Shown piece by piece: positions 55,091 to 64,000 of a stretch of 64,000 nt of DNA (position 1 is the stretch's first letter; each line of letters starts with the position of its first letter). A program made the position numbers and the translations under genes. Origin of the DNA: Tillandsia leiboldiana (Eukaryota > Streptophyta > Magnoliopsida > Poales > Bromeliaceae). The notes beneath the pieces were generated by a model. That model was not told the DNA's origin. It saw nothing but the letters and a program-made list of their open reading frames with translations, and did not search any database. The stretch is from the NCBI GenBank assembly GCA_029204045.2, contig CM055067.1, positions 24,378,838-24,442,837 of the forward strand, written 5' to 3'.

Positions 55091-56758
55091 CGGCCACTAT
55101 GCCGCTGTACACAGGGTTAAACTAACCCGGCCACCTTGGCCACTCTAATTTCTCTTTATTCTTTAAATTCTGGTGCTTTAGTTCAAGTTAACCCTCAGAA
55201 ATTCTTATCCAACGGGCCCGAGCCCGGTAGTCCTGCTACCATCAGATAAGATTTCTAAGGTTGCCGATAACACCCGCAAGTGTTACCCCGTCCTACGAAG
55301 TAAATGTGTTCTTCGGGCCACCTGCTATCGGAGAGGGGGCTGCCCTTTACGTCCGATCCTGGTGCGCCCGGGGAGAGGGCAAGCCCTTTACGTCACGCAG
55401 AACCACATTTCAACCTTCGAAGGCACGCCCATTTTATTATCTTTTCTTATCTTTCATTTCCTTTCCTCTGGGCACTCAGCCCTTTTCTGCACTTTATGCA
55501 TTTGTCTTTATCTTTACTCTTAAGCACTTGCTTTTCTTTTCTCTCTCACTCGAGCCTTCAGCTCACATTGCCACTGGCAATTACTATCACTCTTTCCTTT
55601 GAGCATTTAGCTCTTTGCTTTCACTTTAAGCCTTCCGAAAGTACCTCGTCCGACGGGTCACTGCCCAGGGAGTCCTGCTCCACTTGACGAGTCTCAAATT
55701 CGAAGGCGCCATTTACATTCTCTTTATGCTTTTAGCCACTTTTAGCTTGCTTTTAACTTTAAGCCTTTCGAAAGTACCTCGTCCGATGGGTCACTGCCCA
55801 GGGAGTCCTGCTCCACTTGACGAGTCTCAAATTCGAAGGTGCCATTTACATTCTCTTTTCATTTTCTTTATCTTAAGCAATTTGCTTGTCTTGCTTATTA
55901 ACCACTTTTTCATCCCTTACCCTAGGTCTTGCCACACGGGTAACCAGAGAGTCTCCTGGACTCTTACACGTTTCACTTTCTTTGTTTAACTCAAGTTGAA
56001 GTTAAAGTTATTGTCCATTTGCCCAGACACCCTATGACTTTCTAGGGTTGTATTTGTTTAATTCTTTAACCTTGAGATCTTATCCCACTTTCCCAATTCC
56101 TTACTGAATCCTAGAGTTAACTTAACTCTATTTTTCTGTTCCACTTTAACTTAGAGTTACACTGACTCTAATTTCCTGTCTGTGAGTTTAAACTCTTCTA
56201 ATTCACCTTAGGTTTCCTTTACCTAAGTTCCATGTCATACTCATTCTAGAGTTCCTTGACTCTATGTTGATCACTGGTTCACCTTAGGTTCCTTTTACCT
56301 AAGTTCCATGTCATACTCATCCTAGAGTTCCTTGACTCTATATTGATCACTCTATCCAGTGTCCTTAGGTTATCACCTAAGACAATGCCACTCGTCCAAT
56401 CCTAGGATAAACTCCTAAGTTGATGTCACTCGTCAATCCCCTATACTAGGTTTTCTCCTAGTCTTATTACCAACAACTGTTGTTCCTTTATGTCACGTGA
56501 TTCCTAGGGTTATACCCTAACATGCTCATAATCATGAATAGCTAATTATTTTCATGCATGCAATTATTTTCATCTCATTCATAAAATAATAATTATCTCT
56601 ACGCATGCATATTCATCATATATGTTTGGCAACCAACAGTTGCACTTTTCCTCTGTGTCTCTTTGCACATGCACAATTATTCCTCTATCTCTGGCAACCA
56701 ACAGTTGCTCTTTTTCATCTGAATCCATCGATACAGGTAATCAATATCATAATTACCT
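55091..56758 (-). repeat. Chain of non-identical short inverted repeats in U5
   Basis: More than 20 perfect or near-perfect stems of 4-8 bp with 0-10-base loops. Examples: GGGTTA/TAACCC 55114-55128; GGTAG/CTACC 55226-55240; ATTGCC/GGCAAT 55567-55581; AGAGT/ACTCT 55948-55964; TAGAGTTA/TAACTCTA 56112-56130; TTAGAGT/ACTCTAA 56151-56171; GAGTTTAAACTC 56184-56195; CTTAGGT/ACCTAAG 56207-56227, 56283-56303 and 56364-56381; ACTAGG/CCTAGT 56445-56462; TAGGGT/ACCCTA 56515-56529; GCAAC/GTTGC 56629-56643 and 56694-56708; AGGTAAT/ATTACCT 56735-56758. Confidence 0.75.
55640..55860 (-). repeat. About 126-bp direct duplication in U5 of solo LTR
   Basis: CGAAAGTACCTCGTCCGA through CGAGTCTCAAATTCGAAGG occurs twice with few changes (starting about 55635 and 55769). 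Confidence 0.8.
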
Positions 56759-56919
56759 AACGCCTCTAACAGGCTACTATCATGCTTCGAATCGAAACAC
56801 AAGGGAGCAAGGGGAGAGGTCACCCAATTTCGGCAGAATTCCCCACCTTGAAGTGTCCCCAATTGCTTGTAGACACTTGCAATTGGTCTCCGCGCGATTC
56901 CACTTATTCCCTCGAGCTT

Positions 56920-57600
56920 GCACGCAAAACGGTGCACATCCTCCCGCAAAATGATGAACGTCCTCTAAACCTGCACGCAAAACGGTGCACGTCATTAAAA
57001 CCCATACATGAAATGGTGCGCGCTACTTCAGCCGGCACGCAAAACGATGCGCGACAACACGATCTGCACGCGAAACGGTGCACGTACCTCAAATCTGCAC
57101 GCAAAACGGTGCACGCCCGACTGTAGGGTTGCACGCAAAACGGTGCACATTTTTTTCCTAGCCTGCACGAAAAACGATGCAAACCATTAGATTCTACGCG
57201 CAAAACGGCGCGCATTGGTCCAACCCGCACGCAAAACGGAGCACGTACCCCGTATTGGCACGCAAAATGGTGCACGCTCCATTGTAGGGTTGCACGCAAA
57301 ACGATGCATACTTTTTCGACCCTGCACGTAAAACGAGACGTATTGTTAGAGTCTGCATGAAAAACGGTGCCCGTTAGTCCAACCTACACGCAAAACGGAG
57401 CACATACCTCGGTTGGGCATGCAAAACGGTGCACGTTCCGTTTTCAACGTTGCACGCAAAACGATGCACGTTTTCCGAGTTTGCGTCCAAAACCGTGCAC
57501 ATTTGCCGTATCCGCACGCAAAACGGTGCATGTCTCCCACGAGCGGCACGCAAAACGAGGCGCGTCCAAAACGCCCGTGAAACTTGCGCAGTAAAACGAC
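56920..57600 (-). repeat. Array of TGCAC-GCAAAACG-GTGCA hairpin units (about 18-20)
   Basis: Units of about 30-40 bp share GCACGCAAAACGGTGCAC, a 5-bp stem with an 8-base loop. One unit (57195-57213) reads CGC-GCAAAACG-GCG, changing both sides of the stem. It sits just downstream of the TATA box at 57894 on the sense strand. Confidence 0.8.
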
Positions 57601-57893
57601 ACAGTAAAACTTGGTCCCTAACACGCACATAGGCATGGGGGTCAAATCCAAAATCCAAAAGGAAATGTAAAAACTGCGACAAAAATACCGCAGAATGGTA
57701 TACGGGACCTACCTCAACATCGTCGCGTCGTCCAACGCGTCCACTAGGCTCTTTGGAACGTCCTGCGCGCTCCACGGAGTCCACGGCGCGCTCGTGCGCC
57801 CTCGAAAACCCCCCGCGAAATCGCCCGGTTCCCCTCCCCGTGCGCTCGGGTGAAGCCAAAGAGGAGAAAAGGAAGAAAATAGGGCCATCCGGG

Positions 57894-57901
57894 CCTTTAT
57901 A
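57894..57901 (-). promoter_or_regulatory. TATA box of solo LTR 54391-59157
   Basis: Minus strand TATAAAGG, 1.26 kb from the LTR 5' end. It divides the GC-rich U3 from the hairpin-rich transcribed part. Confidence 0.5.
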
Positions 57902-58364
57902 GGCCGAAATCCGACTTTCGGGCGCATCTTTCGGGCGCCCGAAACGGATTTCCGGGCTGCTATAGTAAACAGCCCCGCGGTCCACGCGTCCACGCCGCGC
58001 CAGCGAGGCGCCACGTCACAGTCGCTCGGCCAACCAGAGGACGCCACGTGTCCCTGGACCCGTGCACCGCGACCAACGAAATGTGGCGACCAATCAGGGG
58101 CCGCCACGTGGACTGCACCACGCCCCCGCTATGACGCCGGTCGCAGCGATGGGTCGCGTCAGCGCGTCACGTCGCGCTGACCGCCCAATGGGAGGACGAC
58201 ACGTGGCCTCCCCTCTAACACCGCGCTAGGGAGCCAGCGCGCGTTCCCCGCGCACGCCTGCGCCTCGGCTGCTGCGTCCAATGGGGAGACGCCACGTGGC
58301 GTCCCCCACCTGCTCCACGCGCCTCGAGCCGTGCGCCCCGTGCGTTTCCCGCGCGAGCCGCGCC

Positions 58365-58540
58365 TCGGGATTTGTGCACTTGCCTCGGGATTCATGCCTG
58401 TTGCATCGAGATCCACGCACACTGCATCGGGGTCTGTGCCACTGCATCAGGATCCGTGCCAACTGCCTCGGGATCCGTGCCACTACCTCGGGATCCGTGC
58501 CAACTGCCTCGGGATCCGTGCCAACTCGGGATTCGGGCGC
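58365..58540 (-). repeat. 21-24-bp repeats containing CGGGATCCGTGCC
   Basis: About eight units in U3. A shorter relative occurs in R1 LTRs near 44255-44340 and 37185-37240. Confidence 0.75.
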
Positions 58541-60220
58541 TGCTACAGTAACTTTCGGGCGCAACCTCAATCCGGTCTGGGCTGCTATAGTAACCGGTCC
58601 GCCCGAGCCGAACCGGGTTCGCTACAGTGCAAAGAACCCGGTTTGCTACAGTATTTTCCGGGCGCCCGGTTCCCACTTTCGGGCGCCCGAAACTTGGGCC
58701 CAAGCCCAGTTTCGCCCGTTTTCGTCCGTTCTTGCCCGTTTCTCACCCATTTTCGCTCAAATTTGACGGGCAGCCACAGTTTAACTTAATTTACCTCCTG
58801 GCACTTAAACTTTTCAGTTTAGACCTTCTCTGGGTTGCCAAAAGTCCCACTATATTCGAATTCGCTGGCGGAGCCCGTTCTCTCTATCCGGGTGTCCGAT
58901 CGTCGCGAAACTTTTACTGTGGCCATAAAAGACATTTACGGAGCTCCCGTAATTTTCTCGGAATTTTCCGAGACTCTGAATTTTCCACTTACAATCTGGG
59001 CCCACTTTTTCATGTAAGATTCAAGATCTCACATTCTAATCCCGATTTGGGCCCAATTCGTTTCCAGGTCATCCTTTACCTCAATAAATTCAATAAAATA
59101 GCATTTCGTACCATTTTATTTACATTTATTTATATACCAAAATTCTGGTTCACTACACTAAACATGCATACAATAGCTTTAGAAGGCATTCCATACATCT
59201 TGAAGAATTTCCAACCCACCTGGATCGCTTTCCGTAGGCAAAGCCGAAGTCGGGGAAGCGCCGAATCCTCAAACTGACGAAACTCCGAAAACCGCGCCAA
59301 GCGCGCGCACACTGCCGCGAACCACGAAAAAATCCCCGGAAGCTCGAACAATCCTCCCAAGTCCTCACAAAAATCTGCGCACACTCCGGCTCACTCACTG
59401 TCAGCTCACAGCATGTGCGCATGCATGCTTGCATCTCGGCTCCGCACAGTGAAAATCCAAAACTCCCAGCCAATCGCACCTCAAGGTGAGTGTAGAAAAG
59501 AGAGAAAGAAACCAAACAAAACCAAGCTCAATAATTCATCAAAATCCATCAAAAGAAATCCAAAAACCAAACTTGGAAAATCTGTCAGCTTACCTCACAT
59601 GCAGCTCGACGCGCGCGCAAACTGCTCAAGACCAACAACAGGAAAAACCCACTTGCACCTTCACCTTGCTTTTCCTTTCTCTAATTCTCTTTTCTTTTTC
59701 CTCTTCTTCTCTTCTCTTTCTTTTTCCTCTGGTTGAAGTGGAGAAGAAGAAGGGTGGCTGGGTATAAATAGAAGGTGGCTTGGGTGGTAGGCAACTGGGG
59801 AGGTGAAATGACTAACGTACCTGTCACGCCCCGGCGTCGAAACTGCGACCCGGGCTCGCCAACAGATCCGCCGCCCATACGGGAAGCCCCGTATAGACGA
59901 AGCGACTAACCTGCAAAAGATCAACTATGCTATACAGATATCAGAGCTGAAAGAAACTGCTAGAAATAAAATTATATACAAACCAAGACCTCACCAAAAT
60001 ACAACAGTCTCTCGAGCAGTAGAAAATAAATACAACTCTATACCTCACTACAAAGTTCTCTCAACATGAACTCTCAAAAGTAATAAGGGTACATCTACTC
60101 TCTGGACGACGACTGGTAGGGAACTATCTCGCGACTCCCTTACATCGATCAGAAGGAGCAGCAACAGGAGCAGCAGGAACCGGAGTAGAAGTCCCTGTGG
60201 GGAAAACACCACGACGGGTG

Positions 60221-60283
60221 TGAGAACTACGTCCCAAGTAGTTCTCAGTAGGTGCCGCCAACAAGCCCGACGGTCTGCCCACT
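60221..60283 (-). other. Conserved double stem-loop, LTR 59822
   Basis: TGAGAACTAC/GTAGTTCTCA (60221-60230, 60238-60247), 10 perfect pairs with a 7-base loop, then a second stem closing at CCCACT (60278-60283). Confidence 0.65.
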
Positions 60284-60478
60284 AAGTCTACTAGAGGCAT
60301 AAAGTAACAATATAATACTGAAATGGAAGGGCTGGAAAAGTAACTCTACAGCTACTATGCCTCTATCTAGATGCTCAAGAAAAGAAGCAGATGGAACATG
60401 ATGCATCTACTAACACACACAGTAAACTCACCAAATCTAAACTGACTGCCTCAAAGGGTCCAGTCAAACCGGCGCCCA

Positions 60479-60519
60479 CCTACTGCCGCACATCCTCAAC
60501 AGGACGGGTCTACCGTAGG
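60479..60519 (-). other. Conserved nested stem-loop, LTR 59822
   Basis: CCTAC/GTAGG encloses TCCT, CAAC, AGGA (60493-60504). Confidence 0.55.
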
Positions 60520-62752
60520 GTGTCCGTGACTGCCACTAACTGGCCCAGTCAGAGAGACGGCGTCGACAAGTCGCGATAGCAAGTAACAGGCCTAACTCCG
60601 GAGTGGCTCTCGATGGGAGCGACCCCACCGAGGAAAGTATCCGCGTATCTCTGTCGAGCTCAAATATGGCTCATGCAGGCTATAGTCCAAACCACGATCA
60701 ACAAGATCGACCAACAACACCAACTCTCAACCACAGGCTGGAAAACCACACAGCTGGGGCCACCGTCCACCAGACGGCTCCCACAACAGAACACTAAACT
60801 CACAGGAAAGACCGACACCATAATGGTTCGGAAACCCGATAGACCGGTGCTAAGAACCCTATCAAACAAGAACAGACTCTAGGCTCCGCCTATCGAAGTT
60901 CCCGATCCCCTTATAGTTCGGGAAAGCAAAACCTCGGTACGACACGCAGAAAACACCAGCAGGGCCCGAAAGTCCCGGGAGACCTACACCTACAACCCTA
61001 TCAAACAAGAACAGGTTCCAGGCTCGGCCCCCGTGGTTTTCGTCCCGACAAAGGAACGGCCCTTAGAACCCAGATCACTCGAATCCTTTCGAGTGGGGAG
61101 ATTTACAAGAAAAAGGTGACATTTGTTATTGAAAATCATTTGATCTAGAAGAAATCCATATTTAATGATTTTAGTTCTCTTTAGAAATCAGTTAGAAAAA
61201 TAAGTGTTTTACCCAAGCCCCGAAGGGCTGATGCCTTTGTCCAATCAAACAAGAACAGACTCCAGCGGCCCTTCGATGCTTGGAAGAAAACATTGGTAGA
61301 CTAAAAATCATGTGTATGTCGAAAAGGGTTCTGGGTTCTAGGTCCGGCTATCACTAGAAAACTACCGTCACTAACACAGTGGCGACAACCCAAACAGGGG
61401 AAAACCAGATCTCCCGGGTCCACCGTTTACCCCAAACGGTTCCCGGTACAGACAAGCGAACCACTGCATCTACCAGACTCCACTCTGCTCCCAAGCACGA
61501 GTGTAAATGCATCCCACACTAAAAGAAGTCCCGACCGCTCGGCCCACTACCCGGGCGAGGATAACACTAAGTCCAGGAATGCAACATAAAGTGTGGATGT
61601 CTAAACATAAATAACCCTAGCCCAAGTGAGGGTTTTCTATTGGTCTGGTTACACATGCAACATATGACGGGGGTGCTAGGTCAGGTTCCAACATAACAAA
61701 TATTTAACATGATAGTAGGAAGCAAGAGATCACAAGATCGACAGATAAAACAAGGAACAACAATTCCTACACTCTAGCATGCTACCCAAGTCCAATCACT
61801 ATCATGCATGATTCTCTATCAATAGAATTAGAGCACAGTCCATAGATCTTGAAAGCAAGCCACCCACCTGAAAACGCTAACTGTCCGAAGTCGTACAGCT
61901 GAGAAAACCAGGAAAATAACAGCTCTATATCCAACAGGTTCAGCACAGTCCACAATCCCTCCTGGGTACAATATAAGGCTACAGTTACACATAAGTTCCC
62001 AAAACTGCTCTTCCAACCACATACAATTCAGTCCCAAAGATGCTTAAATTTCACCTGCTAATAATGCCCAGAAAATTCCCAGGAAAATATCACAGCGATC
62101 CTCGCGTCGATACCTTCGAAACGGCTATTTACACGCCCAAATCTGAGTTCAGTAAGTCAAGATATAAATTCGGCAAGGTGGTACACCCAACAAAAACTGT
62201 ATCAAAAACTGTAGCACTGTTCACAGGGAAACAGAAATTTTCACCTCCAAATAAATCTCTGAAAAATCCAAGAAAAATACGAGTGCATTCCTTGCGATCT
62301 GTAGATGAAAAAGTTGTATAAGCACGTTTCCGTCTGACGCTCGTGCGCGAAGATACGGCCAAAACACTCTTCTCTGTCACAGAAATCCACACAGAAAAAG
62401 GGGTCACTGTGTTGCCTCGGGATCCGTGCCAAAACCTCGAAACGGGAAGGTGCAATCAAAATGAAAGATGAAGCCCTACCTCTTAGGAGTCTGTCGGCGC
62501 AAGAATCACAGAAAAAGGATCTCGGGGTAGACCACGGGAGCTAAAACACTGCTGCTGCGCCGAAGAAAAACACAGGAACCACAACGTCGCGCCGCGCCGT
62601 AAAATAGAGAACCTTGGGATTCGAGCCTCCAAAAATTCTTAAACTCCGCAGGAAAATCAAAGATTAAGAGAGGAAAAATTCATCAAGAGGAAGCTCGGGG
62701 AGATCTTGCACAGACTGAGAGAAAAAGGGCTGCAAAGAGGGCTCGGGCTGCC

Positions 62753-62760
62753 TATTTATA
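62753..62760 (-). promoter_or_regulatory. TATA box of LTR 59822
   Basis: Minus strand TATAAATA followed by GGCAGCC, a strong plant TATA consensus at the U3 end. Confidence 0.6.
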
Positions 62761-63127
62761 GGCTGAAGAAAACATTTGGGGAAATTCCCATTTTGTCCCG
62801 AGATTCGGGCGCTCGAAATCTTTCGGGCGCGCACAGTGCGGCCCGGCCCAAGATTTTCGGGCGCGCACAGTGCGGCCCAGCCCAACCCGCGTGGTCGGAC
62901 GTGTTACGGATTTTGTTTTGGCGCATTTCGTGAAAGTGTTAAGTCTTGAAGATTGAAGATGAATGAAGTTTGGATCATATACCTCAATCTCAAGAAAGAA
63001 GAATTCAAAAGGATCAGGTAAGTTTAACTAAATATTTTTGGTGATCCGAATACTTCTTGTAGTGTAGAAACACTTGGAAGAATTTCTTATTGCATAAAAA
63101 TCAAGAACTGAACATGAGACTTGTTCA

Positions 63128-63412
63128 GGATCCGGATTAGATTGTTCAATCCGGATCCCGAAGGTGGTTCGTTCATACACCAGTTCAATCCGGATCGTAG
63201 CTTCCCTTGATCCGGATCCCGAACATTGAGTTTACCATTTTCCTTGAACGATCCGGATCAGGCTTCGCAATCTGGATCCCGAACGTTGATGTTTGATGAA
63301 CTGTATGAACGATCCGGATCAAGCACTTCGATCCGGATCCCGAACCTTCGTTTTTCTGGAATTGGCAGACTCGTTACGACGATCCGGATCACAGCTAATC
63401 CGATCCGGATCG
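63128..63412 (+). repeat. GATCCGGATC-rich repeats
   Basis: About ten copies of the self-complementary word ATCCGGAT, many followed by CCCGAA, spaced irregularly before the TATA box. Confidence 0.7.
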
Positions 63413-63477
63413 CCGTCGTGAAAATTTCCAGAAACGGACAGTTTTTTATCCTTATCTTCTTCCTAGGGTTTCTAACC

Positions 63478-63485
63478 TATAAATA
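63478..63485 (+). promoter_or_regulatory. TATA box in the 62902 sequence
   Basis: TATAAATA followed by GACCC, in AT-rich context; predicted start near 63515. Confidence 0.5.
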
Positions 63486-63787
63486 GACCCTATGATTCTT
63501 TTTCTAGGGTTAATCCAAGAAGCCGATAATCCAAAAAGCCGTCATCTTTTATACGGCCTAAGATCCACATATAGAGAAGAAAGGAAATCATTAGATATTA
63601 CTCTATGTTTCTTTATCTATATTGATTAGTTTGATTCTAGGTTTTCATACTCACATCTTGAGTTGAATCAAACTAATGAATACTTAGATGGTATTTCCTA
63701 TCTATCTTTGATCTAAGTATTCGGCGGATCATCACCACCCAAAAACAACGATTTACCCCAAAATCAGCGCGTGGACTCGCGTGGCCT

Positions 63788-63945
63788 TGTGGATTCAAGG
63801 TGCAACGGCTCTCGTGGATTCGGAGCGAGGTACGTTCGTGGATTCGAAGCGTGCTACTGGGTGAAGACCGTGGATTCGGTCAGACGTCGTGGACTCGACG
63901 TTGGACGTCGTGGATTCGGCGTTGGACGCAGATCGTGGATTCGAG
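63788..63945 (+). repeat. GTGGATTCG/GTGGACTCG interspersed short repeats
   Basis: At least eight copies of GTGGATTCG or GTGGACTCG spaced about 15-30 bases apart near the window end. Confidence 0.65.
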
Positions 63946-64000
63946 ACGCGTTGCGGAGCGAGCGGAGAAGATCAACTAGGAGCGTATGGAAAAGGTTGAG

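Larger units (their letters stand above)
54391..59157 (-). mobile_element. Solo family II LTR (4767 bp) nested in element P LTR
   Basis: Low end TGTCACGCCC, high end CACTACA. Target duplication CTAAA at 54386-54390 and 59158-59162; the uninterrupted site is seen near 47560-47580. No primer-binding site, purine tract or internal region. Minus-strand order: U3 with GC-rich zone and GGGATCCGTGCC repeats (about 58365-58540), TATA at 57901-57894, TGCAC hairpin array (57600-56920), then a U5 packed with inverted repeats (about 56760-55090). A distinct subfamily, since most of it does not align with R1. Confidence 0.87.
52782..59821 (-). repeat. Element P 5' LTR, interrupted (52782-54390 and 59158-59821 in window)
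   Basis: Low end TGTCACGCCCC; the first part matches 45671-47570 and the second matches about 47570-47760 and 49560-49640. It is interrupted by a solo LTR at 54391-59157 and again at 59822 by another family II LTR. The GC-rich zone and U3 repeats of its relative are absent from the second part. The 5' end lies beyond the window. Confidence 0.8.
59822..62901 (-). repeat. Family II LTR fragment inserted in element P LTR
   Basis: Low end TGTCACGCCCC at 59822, preceded by GTACC (59817-59821), the expected target duplication; the uninterrupted site is near 49630. Collinear with 17221-19399 over 59822-61880. TATA at 62760-62753 and part of U3 beyond it. Its 5' end is beyond an abrupt change to unrelated sequence at 62902. 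Confidence 0.8.
62902..64000 (+). mobile_element. Start of an unidentified LTR-like sequence, cut by window end
   Basis: Sequence unlike families I and II begins at TGTTACGGATTTTG (62902), after a possible target duplication GGACG. It holds a run of GATCCGGATC/GGATCCCGAA words (63128-63412), a TATA box (63478-63485) about 575 bases in, an AT-rich leader and repeats of GTGGATTCG (about 63790-63940). The layout suits the 5' LTR and leader of another retrotransposon, but no coding region, PBS or second end is in view, so identity and the exact edge are uncertain. Confidence 0.35.

Noticed and set aside
56636..57126. Possible small gene near 56.6-57.1 kb
   Set aside because: Sits within a solo LTR, overlaps hairpin repeats, and has no conserved domain or gene structure.
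54391..59157. Complete retrotransposon with two short LTRs
   Set aside because: No internal repeat of the ends, no PBS and no purine tract; a single TATA and one TGT...ACA pair fit a solo LTR.

Overview
This window is a stack of nested long terminal repeat (LTR) retrotransposons from a land-plant nuclear genome, most likely a large, repeat-rich angiosperm genome. I found no host gene, tRNA gene or rRNA gene. The plant assignment rests on Ty3/gypsy chromovirus polyproteins (gag, CCHC knuckles, protease, RT, RNase H, D,D35E integrase, chromodomain-like tail), primer-binding sites matching plant initiator tRNA-Met (TGGTATCAGAG), 5-bp target-site duplications and very long LTRs. The species cannot be named. 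Two related groups occur. Family I is coding and Tekay/Del-like, with LTRs of about 2.7-2.8 kb. Family II has giant LTRs of 3.8-4.8 kb and a shrunken, decayed internal region.

Layout. 1-13755 (+): two family I copies in tandem sharing one LTR (3398-6081). The upstream copy has an intact pol cut by the window start; the downstream copy (6295-11043) is broken by single-base indels; its 3' LTR is 11080-13755. 13756-17220 (-): element A, an older family I copy (LTR fragment plus decayed pol) whose LTR seems to have been hit by the tandem. 17221-19399: a family II LTR fragment, ending at a gap of exactly 100 N (19400-19499). 19500-27286 (-): element B, a family I copy with a long gag-PR-RT frame and an intact 5' LTR; its 3' end is lost in the gap. 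27287-29250 and 44772-45670: two halves of the internal region of an old family II element (O). It was split by R1 (29251-44771, -), a complete family II element flanked by TGCAG, whose 3' LTR holds a nested + strand solo LTR (31237-35868). 45671-50220: one family II LTR serving two tandem elements (O below, P above). 50221-52781: internal region of P. 52782 onward: 5' LTR of P, interrupted by a solo LTR (54391-59157, flanked by CTAAA) and by another family II LTR (59822-62901). That last LTR is itself interrupted at 62902 by a different, unidentified LTR-like sequence running off the window.

Insertion order follows from nesting: A, O and P are oldest; B, R1 and the 17221 and 59822 LTRs came later; the two solo LTRs, the + tandem and the 62902 sequence are youngest in their own nests.

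The least ordinary signal is in the LTRs, not the polyproteins. In family II the long transcribed R/U5 part carries stem-loops at fixed positions in six to eight copies, and several stem positions change in compensating pairs. One LTR also contains a chain of more than 20 non-identical short inverted repeats over about 1.7 kb. In family I, three LTRs carry unrelated GC-rich minisatellites whose units each encode a perfect short hairpin. These are read directly from the sequence; any function is inference.
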